Shown: positions 35,445 to 46,297, numbered from the stretch's first letter. The stretch: DNA of 64,000 bases from an uncultured Bacteroidales bacterium (GCA_944322925.1 CALUQM010000001.1:1-64000), one strand, 5' to 3'. The notes: generated by a model from the sequence alone, not told the origin. Numbers and translations are program-made.

Positions 35445-36628
35445 TGCAGAAAAATCTTTTACTGACAACACTTTTCGTCTCTCTGGTGACAATGGCGGCG
35501 GCATGCACCAAATTCGAAGGCGACGAACGCTTCGTCGAGCTTCCCGATCCTCCGCTCCAGCCGTGGTCGGTGGAAAAGGCGAACCAGTGGTATGACGAGC
35601 AGCCGTGGATAGTGGGGTGCAACTTTTTCCCGAGTACGGCTATCAATCAGATCGAGATGTGGCAGTCTTCCACGTATGATCACGAGACGATAGACCGTGA
35701 ACTCGGGTGGGCGGCGGAATTGGGATTCAATACGGTTCGCGTCTTTCTGCACAGCGCCGTATGGGAATATGAGCATGATTCGTTCTTCCGCAACATCGAC
35801 GACTTTCTTACCCTGACCGACAAGCATGGGATCAAGGTCATGTTCTGCTTCTTCTCGGGAGCGGGGGACCGTGTCGACCGTTGTCAGATAGGAGGTCAGC
35901 TCGAACCTGTGGCGGGACTGCACAACCTGGATTTCAAGGGAGACCCTGCGGTGATAGATGAGAACGAGAAAGCCATTCCGGAGAGGTTCGACCTTATGCG
36001 CATGTATGTTGAGGAAGTGGTGTCCCGTTATCGCGAGGACGACAGAATCCTTATCTGGGAAGCCTGGAACGAGCCGGGCACCGCTTCTACCCGCGAAGAC
36101 ATAGTGTCGGAGCTTCTCCCGCAGTCGATCCAGTGGATCCGCAGTCAGAATCCCGTGCAGCCGATTACTGTAGGGATACACTCTCCTGACAGGGACCATG
36201 CAGCCTTCGGGGAGATAGCGCTCACGATGTCCGATATCAATTCCTATCACAGTTACAGCCCGTGGGAGGACCTTTATACGGATGCAGGGGCGCCGCTCGT
36301 AGGGATGAAGCATGTCGCGCTGGATATCCTGTCCTATGGCAGGCCTGTAATATGTTCCGAATATCTTGCCCGCGGAGGCAATTACAAGGGAACATTCCAG
36401 AACACTCTGCCATTCATGAAAAAGTACAGGATAGGAGCAATCAACTGGGGTCTCGTCTGGGGCAAGACCAATACGATCTGGCCGTGGGAGTCCGTTGCCG
36501 GAGATCCGGAACCCGAATACTGGTTCCATGATATCCTTTATCCTGACGGAACGCCGAGATATCCCGAGGAAGTGGAATATCTGCAAAATATTATCGGTGT
36601 AGACGGCAGCGGCAGCCAGGTCCCGTAA
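35444..36628 (+). CDS. GH5-like (cellulase-fold) glycoside hydrolase lipoprotein
   Basis: 394 residues, lipoprotein signal (LVTMAAACTK). Clan GH-A type TIM barrel (GFNTVRVFLHSAVWEYEHDS, DFLTLTDKHGIKVMFCFFS). Predicted acid/base is Glu210 in LIWEAWNEPG and predicted nucleophile Glu306 in VICSEYLARGG. The exact family (GH5 or a close GH-A relative) cannot be fixed by eye. The lipobox suggests outer-membrane attachment, which would suit an endo-acting surface enzyme producing oligosaccharides for the SusC encoded 25 bp downstream. Confidence 0.8.
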   Translation: MQKNLLLTTLFVSLVTMAAACTKFEGDERFVELPDPPLQPWSVEKANQWYDEQPWIVGCNFFPSTAINQIEMWQSSTYDHETIDRELGWAAELGFNTVRVFLHSAVWEYEHDSFFRNIDDFLTLTDKHGIKVMFCFFSGAGDRVDRCQIGGQLEPVAGLHNLDFKGDPAVIDENEKAIPERFDLMRMYVEEVVSRYREDDRILIWEAWNEPGTASTREDIVSELLPQSIQWIRSQNPVQPITVGIHSPDRDHAAFGEIALTMSDINSYHSYSPWEDLYTDAGAPLVGMKHVALDILSYGRPVICSEYLARGGNYKGTFQNTLPFMKKYRIGAINWGLVWGKTNTIWPWESVAGDPEPEYWFHDILYPDGTPRYPEEVEYLQNIIGVDGSGSQVP

Positions 36629-36653
36629 TAACCCAATTTCAAAGCAATCGTTT

Positions 36654-39600
36654 ATGAAAACATATTTAAAGACATGTTTTGCCCTGCTGCTCTTCGGGAT
36701 GCTGTTCTGTACCGGAGTACGTGCCCAGGACAGCCTGATTTCTCTCGATGCCGACAATCTCACTCTCGAAGAGGCTATCGGCGAAATCGAGAAGCAAAGC
36801 GAATACAGCTTCCTTTACAGCAAGAGCCTTGTGGACATGACCCAGCGGGTGACTCTGAAAGTCACGGACCAGCCATTGCGGACTGTACTCGACAGGCTTT
36901 TTTCAGGAACGCGCATTTCATGGACTGCGAGAGACCGTCAGATCATTCTGTCGAGGCGCACTGATGAGCCTCAGCCTTCTTCCGAAGTCCCTGTCGAAAA
37001 GAATGTCATAACAGGCAAGGTCCTTGACGGCAGCGGAGAGCCTGTAATAGGTGCCGGTATCATTATCGAAGGGACGATGACCGGAACCACGACCGACTTG
37101 AACGGGGCTTTCAATCTCGAGGTCGAGGCCGGCAGTGTCCTTACTGTGACATCGCTGGGATATGAAACGACGAAAGTGGCAGTAACGGCCGGACGCAGCA
37201 GTTATACGATAACTCTGCAGGAAAGTTCGGAAATGCTCGACGATGTCGTCATCGTAGGTTACGGCGTACAGAAAAAGGCGTCCATCACCGGAGCCATTAC
37301 CAATGTTTCCGGAGATGAACTGAAAGTCAATGCGACAGTCAATACTTCTTCCGCCCTTGCCGGTACCATTGCCGGTATCAACAGCAGGATGAGCGACGGC
37401 CGCCCGGGGGCCACTACGAAAATCAGTATCAGGGGCATGGGATCTCCCTTGTATATAATCGACGGAGTGCAGCAGACCGAGGCCCAGTTCAACAATATCG
37501 ACGCTAACGACATCGAGTCCATCTCCATACTCAAGGATGCTTCCGCAGCCATATACGGCCTTCGCGCGGCTAACGGAGTGGTAGTGGTGAAGACGAAATC
37601 AGGACGTCTGAATACCCGCCATACGGTCAATGTCAAGACCCTTTACGGATGGCAGGAGTTTTTCAGATTTCCGCAGCCGGCCTCAGCCGCTTCGTATGTC
37701 AGGACCAAATACCAGTCCGATGTCATCAAGATGGCCGACAATCCGAGTTATACGCCTACATATTCGAAAGAGGAGTATCTGAAGTGGCAGGCCGGTACCG
37801 AGCGGGGCTACGAAGGCTTCGACTGGCTGGACTATGCCACGAATCCGGGACCGCAGTCCTACTTCGGCGCCAATATTTCCGGAGGCTCGGACAAGGTGAG
37901 CTATTATGTGTCGCTGAGCAATACGAACCAGGATTACGCCATAAGGGATTTCGGCGGATTCAACAGGACGAATATACAGGTCAATGTCAATGCCAATATC
38001 ACCAAACGGTTTTCCGTTGGTGCTCAGGTGAGCGGACGCCTTCAGACGACTAAGGCTCCGGGACTCGGAGGAGGCGATGAAGTAGGATGGATGCTGTTCG
38101 GTTCATACCGCAACCTTCCGACCGTGCGCCCCTTTGTCAACGACAATCCGATGTATCCTGCAAAGACGGCTCCGAGCTATATCTGGACCAATTTCGCTGT
38201 TACGACAATGTCCAAGAACGGAGAGGATGTCCGCAAGGAGCGCGTAGCGCAGATCAACCTCAATGCCGAGTACAAATTTACGGACTGGCTTTCCCTGAGG
38301 CTTATCGGAGGCTATTCATTCCTCCATTCGTCCCGTACCAAGCAGGTCAAGACTTTTGACCTGTATGACTATGACGAATCCACGGGAGAATATTACGTCA
38401 TAGACGGAGAGCGCAATCCCGAACTCTACAAGTCCAGCGGAATAAATGAAGACTACAGCGGACAGTTCACCCTCGATTTCCACAAACAGTTCGGGCAGCA
38501 CAACGTAGCCCTGACCGTCGGAGGAGAGGCTTCGCATCACATTTCCCCGAGCATCGATTTTACTGCCCGTCCTCAGACCGACATGTCTTCGCAGGTGAAT
38601 ACTTCCATACTGGAATCTCTCAATGATTACCTCGATTCCCCGCAGGCCAGAGCCGGTTTCATAGGCCGTTTCACATACGACTACGGCGGCCGCTATCTTC
38701 TTGAGCTCATGGGACGCTATGACGGGTCATGGAAGTTCCCGCCTTCGAAGCGGTGGGGCTTTTTCCCTTCGGTATCCGCCGGATGGAGAATGACGGAAGA
38801 ACCGTGGTGGGACGTCAATCTGAAACGCTGGGTCTCGAACCTGAAGTTCAAGGCTTCATACGGTGCGATGGGAGATGAAAGTACGGCAGGTTATTCGGCT
38901 TTCGACTATCTCGAAGGCTATACATACAATTCCGGCGGAGCAGTCCTCGACGGACAGTGGGTCATCGGATCCCAGTACCGGGGACTTCCGGTTACCGACC
39001 TTTCATGGCAGACTGTGACCATGTTCAACGTCGGCATCGAATACGGATTTTTCGACAACCGCCTGACAGGAGAAATCAACTATTTCTCCCGCACCCTGGA
39101 CGGAATTCCGGCAAGCCCGGGAATTACCCTCCCGAACGAGGTCGGCTTCACTCTGCCTAATGAAAACATGGCTTCCCAGAAAATCCGCGGCTTCGACGGA
39201 AGCATGAAATGGAGCGACCGTATCAGGGATTTCAGCTATTCCGTGGAAGGGAACTTCACATTTTCCCGGAAATATGAATGGGACCGCGAGCCGTGGGTCC
39301 TGAGCAACTCATGGCAGGAATACAGATCGTATTACAGCAAGCGTTATGCAAACCAGTGGTGGGGCTATGAATGTATAGGACAGTTCCAAAGCTGGGAAGA
39401 GATCGCTTCCTATCCGGTGGATATCGACGGTTTCGGAAACACCACGATGCGTCCCGGCGACCTGATCCTGAAGGACCAGAACGGGGACGGAGTGATAAAC
39501 GACATGGACAGCAGGCCGTTAGGCTACCGCCAGGATGATGTGCCGTACATGAGTTTCAACTTCAACATCGCGCTGGCGTGGAAAGGTTTTGACCTGTCTC

Positions 39601-40052
39601 TCCTTTTCACAGGTGCATCCATGGCTTCGTTCTATATGGACTATGAGCTGAAGAACCCTCTGCATGACGGAGGAAACAGCCCTGCATTCATGCTTGACGA
39701 CGCATGGCATCTGGCCGACATAGACGATCCCGACAGCGAATATGTACCAGGAAAATATCCGATGGTCATCGACGGCAACGGCAGTCATTCCAACTATCAG
39801 AAGGTCAACAATTTTTGGCTGCGCAACGTCACTTACGTGAAACTCCGCAACCTTGAATTCGGCTATTCTCTTCCGAAACGCATCCTGAACAAGGCGCATA
39901 TCGAGAATATCCGTGTCTTCACTTCGATGCAGAACCTGTTTTCGATAGACAATCTCGGAGAGGTCGACATAGATCCGGAAATCGCCACGAGCAGCGGCCA
40001 GCAGTATCCGACCACGCGTGTCATAAGTTTCGGTCTCAACTTAACATTTTAA
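36654..40052 (+). CDS. susC: SusC/RagA TonB-dependent glycan transporter with STN domain (second)
   Basis: 1132 residues. Signal peptide to about 24 (CTGVRAQD). STN domain at about 28-102 (LTLEEAIGEIEKQSEYSFLYS). Carboxypeptidase-like domain at about 117-190 (ITGKVLDGSGEPVIGAGIII). Plug at about 200-320 (VIVGYGVQKKASITGAI, then LRAANGVVVVKT). Beta-barrel to the terminal GLNLTF. The STN domain implies signalling to a FecR/sigma pair, yet none lies beside it; the nearest unpaired one is at 26571-28199. It forms a pair with the SusD encoded 9 bp downstream. Confidence 0.96.
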   Translation: MKTYLKTCFALLLFGMLFCTGVRAQDSLISLDADNLTLEEAIGEIEKQSEYSFLYSKSLVDMTQRVTLKVTDQPLRTVLDRLFSGTRISWTARDRQIILSRRTDEPQPSSEVPVEKNVITGKVLDGSGEPVIGAGIIIEGTMTGTTTDLNGAFNLEVEAGSVLTVTSLGYETTKVAVTAGRSSYTITLQESSEMLDDVVIVGYGVQKKASITGAITNVSGDELKVNATVNTSSALAGTIAGINSRMSDGRPGATTKISIRGMGSPLYIIDGVQQTEAQFNNIDANDIESISILKDASAAIYGLRAANGVVVVKTKSGRLNTRHTVNVKTLYGWQEFFRFPQPASAASYVRTKYQSDVIKMADNPSYTPTYSKEEYLKWQAGTERGYEGFDWLDYATNPGPQSYFGANISGGSDKVSYYVSLSNTNQDYAIRDFGGFNRTNIQVNVNANITKRFSVGAQVSGRLQTTKAPGLGGGDEVGWMLFGSYRNLPTVRPFVNDNPMYPAKTAPSYIWTNFAVTTMSKNGEDVRKERVAQINLNAEYKFTDWLSLRLIGGYSFLHSSRTKQVKTFDLYDYDESTGEYYVIDGERNPELYKSSGINEDYSGQFTLDFHKQFGQHNVALTVGGEASHHISPSIDFTARPQTDMSSQVNTSILESLNDYLDSPQARAGFIGRFTYDYGGRYLLELMGRYDGSWKFPPSKRWGFFPSVSAGWRMTEEPWWDVNLKRWVSNLKFKASYGAMGDESTAGYSAFDYLEGYTYNSGGAVLDGQWVIGSQYRGLPVTDLSWQTVTMFNVGIEYGFFDNRLTGEINYFSRTLDGIPASPGITLPNEVGFTLPNENMASQKIRGFDGSMKWSDRIRDFSYSVEGNFTFSRKYEWDREPWVLSNSWQEYRSYYSKRYANQWWGYECIGQFQSWEEIASYPVDIDGFGNTTMRPGDLILKDQNGDGVINDMDSRPLGYRQDDVPYMSFNFNIALAWKGFDLSLLFTGASMASFYMDYELKNPLHDGGNSPAFMLDDAWHLADIDDPDSEYVPGKYPMVIDGNGSHSNYQKVNNFWLRNVTYVKLRNLEFGYSLPKRILNKAHIENIRVFTSMQNLFSIDNLGEVDIDPEIATSSGQQYPTTRVISFGLNLTF

Positions 40053-40061
40053 TCGAGGAAA

Positions 40062-41909
40062 ATGAAAAATATACGAATAATCTATCTGGCCTGTGTCCTG
40101 CTGCCCGTATTTTTCGCCGGCGGCTGTACGGATTATCTGGAGGAAGAAGCAGACAATGTATTCACCCAGGAGCAGATATTTTCCGACAACAATCTGATAG
40201 AATCGGCCATTGCGAATCTGTACGGCCGCGTGGACTGGGGACAGAGTTTCAGCAATATTACTTCATATACGGAACTTGACGAGGCGGCATACGGCTGGGG
40301 AGCGCCGAGCTCTACGGCACAGTTTTTCCAGAACCACTGGCGCATCTACGAATACGGGCTCATGAGGGAGATGAACATATTTCTCGAAGGGCTTTATTCC
40401 GATGCGGCCATGAATAACCGCCAGCTTACCGAGGACATGAGGCGCCACTACGAAGGTGAAGTCCGTTTCCTAAGGGCCTGGCTCTATTTCAACATGTGCG
40501 AACGGCTCGGAGGTCTTCCTCTGATCGGGGACAAGGTCTACGAGTATGAGGGAGAGTCGCAGATTCCGAAAATGTACATAGCAAGGTCTACCGAGGAAGA
40601 GACCTACGACTATATCATTTCCGAATGCAATGCCGTTGCGGAATATTTCCTTGCCGATGTCGATGACCCGGCGACAAATATCAACGCCGCGCGTGCGACG
40701 AAATGGGCGGCGCTCGCCCTGAAAGCCAGGGCTGCGATTTATGCGGGCTCCATAGCAAAATACAATATCGCCAACAACTGCCTTATCCAGACATCGGGAC
40801 TTGAAGTCGGCATTCCGGAGGAAAAGGCATCCAAGTTCTACCGTATAGCCTATGATGCGGCCAGGGAAATCATCGAAGGCGGCAAGTTCAGGCTCTACGA
40901 GCAGAACAGCGACAAGGCCCTCAATTTCTATGATCTTTTCGTCAAGAAAGACAGCAACCCGGAAGTGATCTGGGCTCTTGACTACATTTATCCGGGAAAG
41001 ACGCATGACTGGACGAATTATAATTATGCGTCGGCCGTGAAATCCCAGGACTTCGCCAATGCCGTCCTGCCCGTGCTGAATCTCGTGGAAGATTTCGAGT
41101 ACGTGGACAACCGCAACGGAGAACTGAAAATACGCAACGGGGCGGACTATGTCTACTATGACAATCCCGAGGACCTGTTCAAAGACAAGGATCCGCGTCT
41201 GTGGGGAACCGTCATATATCCGGGAGCCAGTTTCCGTTCGACCCGTATCGAATATCAGGCCGGTATCCTTGACAAAAGTTCGGGATCCTTCAGGACAGTC
41301 ACGGGGACGCCGGGCCAGACCGACGCGCAGTACGGAGGAGTGGTCACAAGCATCAACGGACCGGTGGCGAACAATGACCTGTACATGAACAAGACAGGTT
41401 TCAATGTCAGGAAATACGTTTCGGAGAATCTGGACCAGGGAGCGCGCGGCAGCGACGTATGGTTTATCCGTTTCCGTTATGCCGAAGTGCTTATGATCGC
41501 TTCCGAAGCAGCACTTGAACTGGGCTATACCGGAGAGGCTCTCGATTATATCAACCAGATCCGCGACCGTGCGGGTATCAGCCGCCTTGAATCCATGACC
41601 ATCGAGGATATCCAGAGGGAGCGCCGCGTGGAGTTCGCTTTCGAGAACCACAGATGGTGGGATGCCAAGAGATTCCGTATAGCGCATACGATATGGAATG
41701 CGACTGACGATGCGCGCCTGTACTCTCTTTTCCCGTACAAGGTCTACGCCCCGGGCGAGCCTGAAATCGACGGCAAATGGGTTTTCGAAAAGACTCCGTG
41801 CTACATGAAGACGTATCCGCTTTACTTCGACCGAATGTGCTATTACAACGGTATCGACGATGCATGGATTACTGCGAATCCGCTTCTGAAGAAAAATCCG
41901 TTCCAGTAA
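40062..41909 (+). CDS. susD: SusD/RagB-family glycan-binding lipoprotein (second)
   Basis: 615 residues, lipoprotein signal ending FFAGGC. N-terminal SusD segment (TDYLEEEADNVFTQEQIFSD), TPR-like helices with YEGEVRFLRAWLYFNMCERL, and C-terminal SusD motif (RYAEVLMIASEAALELG, IQRERRVEFAFENHRWWDAK). Captures glycan at the surface over the SusC barrel. It shares only family-level similarity with the SusD at 9710, so the two transport pairs likely take different oligosaccharides or different parts of one glycan. Confidence 0.95.
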   Translation: MKNIRIIYLACVLLPVFFAGGCTDYLEEEADNVFTQEQIFSDNNLIESAIANLYGRVDWGQSFSNITSYTELDEAAYGWGAPSSTAQFFQNHWRIYEYGLMREMNIFLEGLYSDAAMNNRQLTEDMRRHYEGEVRFLRAWLYFNMCERLGGLPLIGDKVYEYEGESQIPKMYIARSTEEETYDYIISECNAVAEYFLADVDDPATNINAARATKWAALALKARAAIYAGSIAKYNIANNCLIQTSGLEVGIPEEKASKFYRIAYDAAREIIEGGKFRLYEQNSDKALNFYDLFVKKDSNPEVIWALDYIYPGKTHDWTNYNYASAVKSQDFANAVLPVLNLVEDFEYVDNRNGELKIRNGADYVYYDNPEDLFKDKDPRLWGTVIYPGASFRSTRIEYQAGILDKSSGSFRTVTGTPGQTDAQYGGVVTSINGPVANNDLYMNKTGFNVRKYVSENLDQGARGSDVWFIRFRYAEVLMIASEAALELGYTGEALDYINQIRDRAGISRLESMTIEDIQRERRVEFAFENHRWWDAKRFRIAHTIWNATDDARLYSLFPYKVYAPGEPEIDGKWVFEKTPCYMKTYPLYFDRMCYYNGIDDAWITANPLLKKNPFQ

Positions 41910-41920
41910 CAGTTCAGGTT

Positions 41921-41934
41921 GTCGCTGCAGCGAC
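41921..41934. other. Intercistronic palindrome after susD
   Basis: GTCGCTGCAGCGAC is a perfect 14-bp palindrome in the 52-bp gap between susD and the DUF3823 gene. As RNA it could form a 5-bp stem with a 4-nt loop, but it has no T-run, so it is not a standard terminator. Confidence 0.35.
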
Positions 41935-41961
41935 TGGGATTTGAGACGTTAAATTAATTGA

Positions 41962-42675
41962 ATGAAAACGATGAAAAGAATGATCAATATGATTGCCCTC
42001 CTCGGTACGGTCCTGCTCGCAGGCTGCGACTATGACAATTACGAGGAGCCCAAGAATCTGCTGACCGGACGGATTGTCTACAACGGCGAGCCTGTGGGCC
42101 TGAAACAGACGGGCACCGGGCAGGATTACAATGTATTGGAACTTTATCAGCCGGGCTTCGAGGGCACGGCGCCTATTCCGGTCTACGTGGACCAGGACGG
42201 CACCTTTTCAGCCATGCTTTTTAAGGGTTCGTACAGGATAGTCGCGAAAAACGGTTCCGGCCCCTGGGTAGATATGGGAACCGAACTGTATTTCGACGTG
42301 ACCGGAGACACGTCCGTGGATTTTCCCGTGACGCCATACTATGTCCTTTCGAATGAAGAATACAGCGTCGACGATGAGGGTATGCTTACGGTTTCCTTCC
42401 GGGTGGACCGCGGAGCCTTTACCCTTATCAACGGCAAACCGGACGCCCTGATAGAGAGTATTGCCCTTTATATAAACAATACCCGTTTCGTGGATGACGT
42501 GACTTTCCGGAAGAAAGTGGATTCCGCAAATCTTTCCATAGGCGAACAGACGATTACCGTCAGCCTCAAGGATGCGGAGCTCGCGGAATATCCGGTGCTT
42601 TATGCCCGTCTGGCGATCGGGACACAGGGGATTTCCCCTAAACTGTATACGGCCGGTTCTGTCCGGGTGAAATAG
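41962..42675 (+). CDS. DUF3823-type surface lipoprotein
   Basis: 237 residues, lipoprotein signal (LLGTVLLAGCD). The sequence matches the DUF3823 pattern: LTGRIVYNGEPVGLKQTG, then PVYVDQDGTFSAMLFKGSYR and DVTGDTSVDFPVTPYY. The N-terminal part looks like a carboxypeptidase-regulatory-like beta-sandwich followed by a second beta domain. Such proteins are typically encoded after susD and are thought to be accessory surface glycan-binding lipoproteins. An alternative start lies three codons downstream (ATGAAAAGAATG). Confidence 0.85.
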   Translation: MKTMKRMINMIALLGTVLLAGCDYDNYEEPKNLLTGRIVYNGEPVGLKQTGTGQDYNVLELYQPGFEGTAPIPVYVDQDGTFSAMLFKGSYRIVAKNGSGPWVDMGTELYFDVTGDTSVDFPVTPYYVLSNEEYSVDDEGMLTVSFRVDRGAFTLINGKPDALIESIALYINNTRFVDDVTFRKKVDSANLSIGEQTITVSLKDAELAEYPVLYARLAIGTQGISPKLYTAGSVRVK

Positions 42676-42705
42676 AAATACCGTGTTTCCGGGCCTGAAC
42701 AGCGT

Positions 42706-44781
42706 ATGAGACCAGCGGCAGTATTATTCCTGATACTTTTCCTTTCCTGCTCCCCGGCAATCGACCGCCGGGAAGTGGTGGAAAGGCATAATATAATGAC
42801 TTGCGCTACCGATCCGCGCAGCCCTGCCCAGGTTGGCAACGGAAGGTTCGCTTTCGGCATGGACATCACCGGCCTGCAGACATTTGTGCCGTTCAATACG
42901 CTTTCCGACTGGGGCTGGCACAGTTTCCCTCAGGATGACGCCGCAAGAGCGCAGCATTACGGCGGCGTGCCGGTGAAGATGGGCGGCCGAGATGTGCCCA
43001 TGGCCTTTCCTGATGAATCCCAGCCTGAACTGTCTTCATGGATGGCGTCCAATCCGCACAGATTCAACCTCGGACGCATAGGGTTCGTTTTATTGAAATC
43101 GGACGGATCCGGGGCGCTGGAAACGGACCTTGAAAATGTAAGTCAGACTACGGATCTGTGGTCGGGAATAGTGACGAGCCGTTTTTCTTTGGAGGGCATT
43201 CCTGTGGAAGTCAGAACGGCCTGTCATCCGGATGCCGATGCCGTCGGGATAGAGGTGAGTTCTTCACTGATAGCCGAAGGCCGGCTGAAGGTTTTTATGG
43301 ATTTCCCGTATGCGGACGGCAAGTACATGACGGATTATGTCGGGGATTACGGCTGTCCTGAGAAACATGTGTCGGAGCTTGTCTTGGAACAGGATTCCTC
43401 CGCAGTGATTCTGCGTACCATGGATTCTGTCGTGTACAATGTTGCCTTGAAATGGGGAGGGACAGGTATTCATATCAGTCCTGCCGGCGACGGTTCCCAC
43501 CGTTTTTTACTGGAACCGGAGCGTGGTGGCAGGTTTTCGCTGGCGTGCGGATTCTTTCAGGGGGCCGGGGAAGTCCCTCCGGCCGAGGATGTATTTGCGG
43601 AAAGTGCCGGGGCGTGGGAAGATTTCTGGCTCTCCGGGGCGGCGGTCGACCTGTCGGAAAGCGAGGATCCGCGATGGCCGGAACTGGAACGCCGGATAGT
43701 CCTGTCACAATATCTGATGCGCCTCAACGAGGCCGGTATATGGCCTCCGCAGGAAAGCGGACTGGTGAACAACGGATGGTACGGACGCTTCCATTTCGAG
43801 ATGATATGGTGGCATGAGCTGCATCATCTGCTTTGGGACCGTCCCGATCTGGCTGCAGGAGCGCTCGATGTCTACTCCCGTTTCCTGCCCACGTCCATGC
43901 AGAGGGCCGGACGTCAGGGCTTTGCCGGTGCGAGATGGCCGAAATGTACCGCCGACCGCGATGTGGAATGGCCTCACCTTATCCATGCTACTCTTGTATG
44001 GCAGCAGCCGCATCCTGTCTATCTTGCCGAAACCCTGTACCGCATGGAGCCGACTCAGGAAACTCTCGGCAGATGGAGTGAAATAGTGTTTGCGACTGCA
44101 GAATACATGGCCGACTTTGTCATGTACGATGCCGCTTCAGGCAAATATGTGCTCGGTCCGCCGCTGTGCCCGGTTTCAGAGAACACCCCGATATTCGAGA
44201 CCCGTAATCCGGCATTCGAACTTGCCTACTGGCGTTACGGACTCGAAACCGCCCAGAAATGGAGGGAAAGGCTCGGACAGCCCAGGACAAAAAGATGGGA
44301 CGATGTCCTTGAAAATCTTGCTCCGCTTCCGGTACAGGACGGCGTATATGTCACTTACGAAGGAATAAAAGACATGTGGTCCAGCTATAATTTCGAGCAT
44401 CCGGCCCTTGCGGGAATCTTAGGAATGCTTCCTGGAAGCGGAGTCGATCCCGGGATTTTCGAAAAGACTCTGGACAGGATTTTCTGCGAATGGCAGTTCG
44501 ACAGAGTATGGGGATGGGACTTCCCGATGCTGGCAATGGCTGCGGCACGATGCGGAAAGCCAGAAATGGCTGTGGATCTCTTGCTGTACAATTCCGACAA
44601 TTTCCGTTTCGATGCCCACGGGCTTGCCACGGGAGGTCCGTTCCCGTATTTCCCTTCCAACGGAGGTCTGCTTGCCGCCGTCGCGATGATGGCCGGCGGC
44701 TGGGACGGTTCGAAAGGCCATGCCCCCGGTTTCCCCGCAGGATGGAGAGTAAGGGCCGAGGGTTTCAACAAGATGCAGTAA
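42706..44781 (+). CDS. GH65-like six-hairpin lipoprotein, probable glycoside hydrolase or phosphorylase
   Basis: 691 residues, lipoprotein signal ([10 protein letters not shown]). An N-terminal beta-sandwich (about 25-290, [20 protein letters not shown]) is joined to an (alpha/alpha)6 barrel (about 310-690) with [40 protein letters not shown] and a C-terminal [16 protein letters not shown]. The layout resembles GH65/GH95 relatives, but I cannot match a characterised catalytic motif, so the reaction is unknown. Last gene of the second block, 30 bp after the DUF3823 gene. The lipobox places it on a membrane, possibly the surface. Confidence 0.65.
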   Translation: MRPAAVLFLILFLSCSPAIDRREVVERHNIMTCATDPRSPAQVGNGRFAFGMDITGLQTFVPFNTLSDWGWHSFPQDDAARAQHYGGVPVKMGGRDVPMAFPDESQPELSSWMASNPHRFNLGRIGFVLLKSDGSGALETDLENVSQTTDLWSGIVTSRFSLEGIPVEVRTACHPDADAVGIEVSSSLIAEGRLKVFMDFPYADGKYMTDYVGDYGCPEKHVSELVLEQDSSAVILRTMDSVVYNVALKWGGTGIHISPAGDGSHRFLLEPERGGRFSLACGFFQGAGEVPPAEDVFAESAGAWEDFWLSGAAVDLSESEDPRWPELERRIVLSQYLMRLNEAGIWPPQESGLVNNGWYGRFHFEMIWWHELHHLLWDRPDLAAGALDVYSRFLPTSMQRAGRQGFAGARWPKCTADRDVEWPHLIHATLVWQQPHPVYLAETLYRMEPTQETLGRWSEIVFATAEYMADFVMYDAASGKYVLGPPLCPVSENTPIFETRNPAFELAYWRYGLETAQKWRERLGQPRTKRWDDVLENLAPLPVQDGVYVTYEGIKDMWSSYNFEHPALAGILGMLPGSGVDPGIFEKTLDRIFCEWQFDRVWGWDFPMLAMAAARCGKPEMAVDLLLYNSDNFRFDAHGLATGGPFPYFPSNGGLLAAVAMMAGGWDGSKGHAPGFPAGWRVRAEGFNKMQ

Positions 44782-44784
44782 AGA

Positions 44785-44818
44785 ATTGCATCGCACTTCA
44801 AAAAATCTCGTATCTTTG
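44785..44818 (+). promoter_or_regulatory. Predicted suf operon promoter
   Basis: TATCTTTG (44811-44818) is a perfect -7 consensus, with ATTG (44785-44788) 22 nt upstream as a weaker -33 box. It sits immediately after the stop of the GH65-like gene, leaving a leader of about 15-20 nt before the sufB ATG at 44840. Confidence 0.6.
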
Positions 44819-44839
44819 CGGCTGGAAAATCAAGCTGTC

Positions 44840-46273
44840 ATGCCGGAAGAAAAAGATATACTGAAAGAAATCACCGCTCAGGAATACGAACACGGCTTTG
44901 TCACCGATGTAGAGCAGGAATTCATACCGAAAGGACTGAATGAGGATATTATAAGGCTCATATCTTCCAAAAAGGAGGAGCCGCAATGGCTGCTCGACTT
45001 CAGGCTTGACGCGTTCCGCAAGTGGCAGAAAATGGAAGTCCCGCGGTGGGCTCACCTGCAGATACCGGAAATAGATTTTCAGGATATAATATATTTTGCG
45101 GCTCCGCGGAAGGACAGGCCGGACAGGATAGATCCCGAACTCGAAGCCACGTTTGAAAAATTAGGCATTCCCCTGCATGAAAGGGAGGCGCTGGCCGGTG
45201 TGGCGGTAGATGCCGTATTCGATTCCGTTTCGGTAAAGACGACCTTCCGCAAGGCTCTGGCCGAGAAAGGAATCATATTCTGTCCTTTTTCCGAGGCTGT
45301 AAGGGAATATCCTGATCTCGTCCGGAAATATCTTGCTTCCGTGGTTCCGTCGGGAGACAATTTCTATGCTGCCCTCAATTCCGCAGTATTCAGCGACGGT
45401 TCATTCTGTTATATTCCGAAAGGTGTCAGGTGCCCCATGGAGCTCTCGAGCTATTTCAGAATCAATGCAAGCGGTACCGGACAGTTCGAGAGGACTCTGA
45501 TTGTTGCCGACGAGGGCTCTTATGTAAGCTATCTCGAAGGGTGTACGGCTCCGATGCGTGACGAGAACCAGCTTCATGCCGCAGTGGTCGAGATTGTCGT
45601 GGAAAAGGATGCCGACGTGAAATATTCCACCGTACAGAACTGGTATCCTGGAGATGCCCGGGGAAGAGGCGGTATTTTCAATTTCGTGACGAAACGCGGT
45701 ATCTGCAAAGGCGAAGGAAGCCATCTCTCATGGACACAGGTGGAGACAGGTTCCGCAATAACATGGAAATACCCGAGCACGATACTCAAGGGCGACAATT
45801 CTTCCTCTGAATTTTATTCCGTGGCCGTCACGAACAACATGCAGCAGGCAGATACCGGCACGAAGATGATACATCTCGGGAAAAACACGCGAAGCAGGAT
45901 CATCAGCAAGGGAATTTCCGCAGGCCGCAGCCAGAACAGTTACAGGGGGCTGGTGCGTATCGGACCTAAGGCCGACAATTCGAGGAATTATTCCCAGTGC
46001 GACAGCCTGCTTATCGGGGACAGATGCGGGGCGCATACTTTCCCGCACATAATGAATGCCAGCAATTCATCCGTAGTGGAACACGAGGCCACGACTTCCA
46101 AGATAAGCGAAGACCAGCTGTTCTACTGCAACCAGCGCGGCATCTCTCCCGAGGATGCCGTCGGCCTTATCGTGAACGGCTACGCCCAGGAAGTCCTTGC
46201 GAAACTTCCCATGGAATTCGCCGTCGAAGCGAGAAAACTTCTGCAGGTTTCCCTCGAGGGGTCTGTGGGTTAA
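44840..46273 (+). CDS. sufB: Fe-S cluster assembly scaffold SufB
   Basis: 477 residues from the ATG at 44840 ([11 protein letters not shown]); an earlier ATG at 44786 would precede the -7 box and is rejected. SufB family sequence throughout: [77 protein letters not shown], and the C-terminal core [20 protein letters not shown] with the conserved Cys. It forms the SufBCD scaffold complex in the cytoplasm. The operon continues with pnuC, sufC, sufD and ispE. Confidence 0.97.
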   Translation: MPEEKDILKEITAQEYEHGFVTDVEQEFIPKGLNEDIIRLISSKKEEPQWLLDFRLDAFRKWQKMEVPRWAHLQIPEIDFQDIIYFAAPRKDRPDRIDPELEATFEKLGIPLHEREALAGVAVDAVFDSVSVKTTFRKALAEKGIIFCPFSEAVREYPDLVRKYLASVVPSGDNFYAALNSAVFSDGSFCYIPKGVRCPMELSSYFRINASGTGQFERTLIVADEGSYVSYLEGCTAPMRDENQLHAAVVEIVVEKDADVKYSTVQNWYPGDARGRGGIFNFVTKRGICKGEGSHLSWTQVETGSAITWKYPSTILKGDNSSSEFYSVAVTNNMQQADTGTKMIHLGKNTRSRIISKGISAGRSQNSYRGLVRIGPKADNSRNYSQCDSLLIGDRCGAHTFPHIMNASNSSVVEHEATTSKISEDQLFYCNQRGISPEDAVGLIVNGYAQEVLAKLPMEFAVEARKLLQVSLEGSVG

Positions 46274-46297
46274 CATTCATAAATAGATTTGTCTGAC

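Noticed and set aside
35459..36763. 434-codon reverse frame opposite the GH5-like gene
   Set aside because: Shadow of a well-supported glycosidase; no domain seen.
40470..41687. 405-codon reverse frame opposite the second susD
   Set aside because: The forward SusD is unambiguous, and the antisense product has no familiar feature.
44786..44839. Longer N-terminus for SufB
   Set aside because: The extra codons lie across the predicted -7 box and transcription start and do not match the family.
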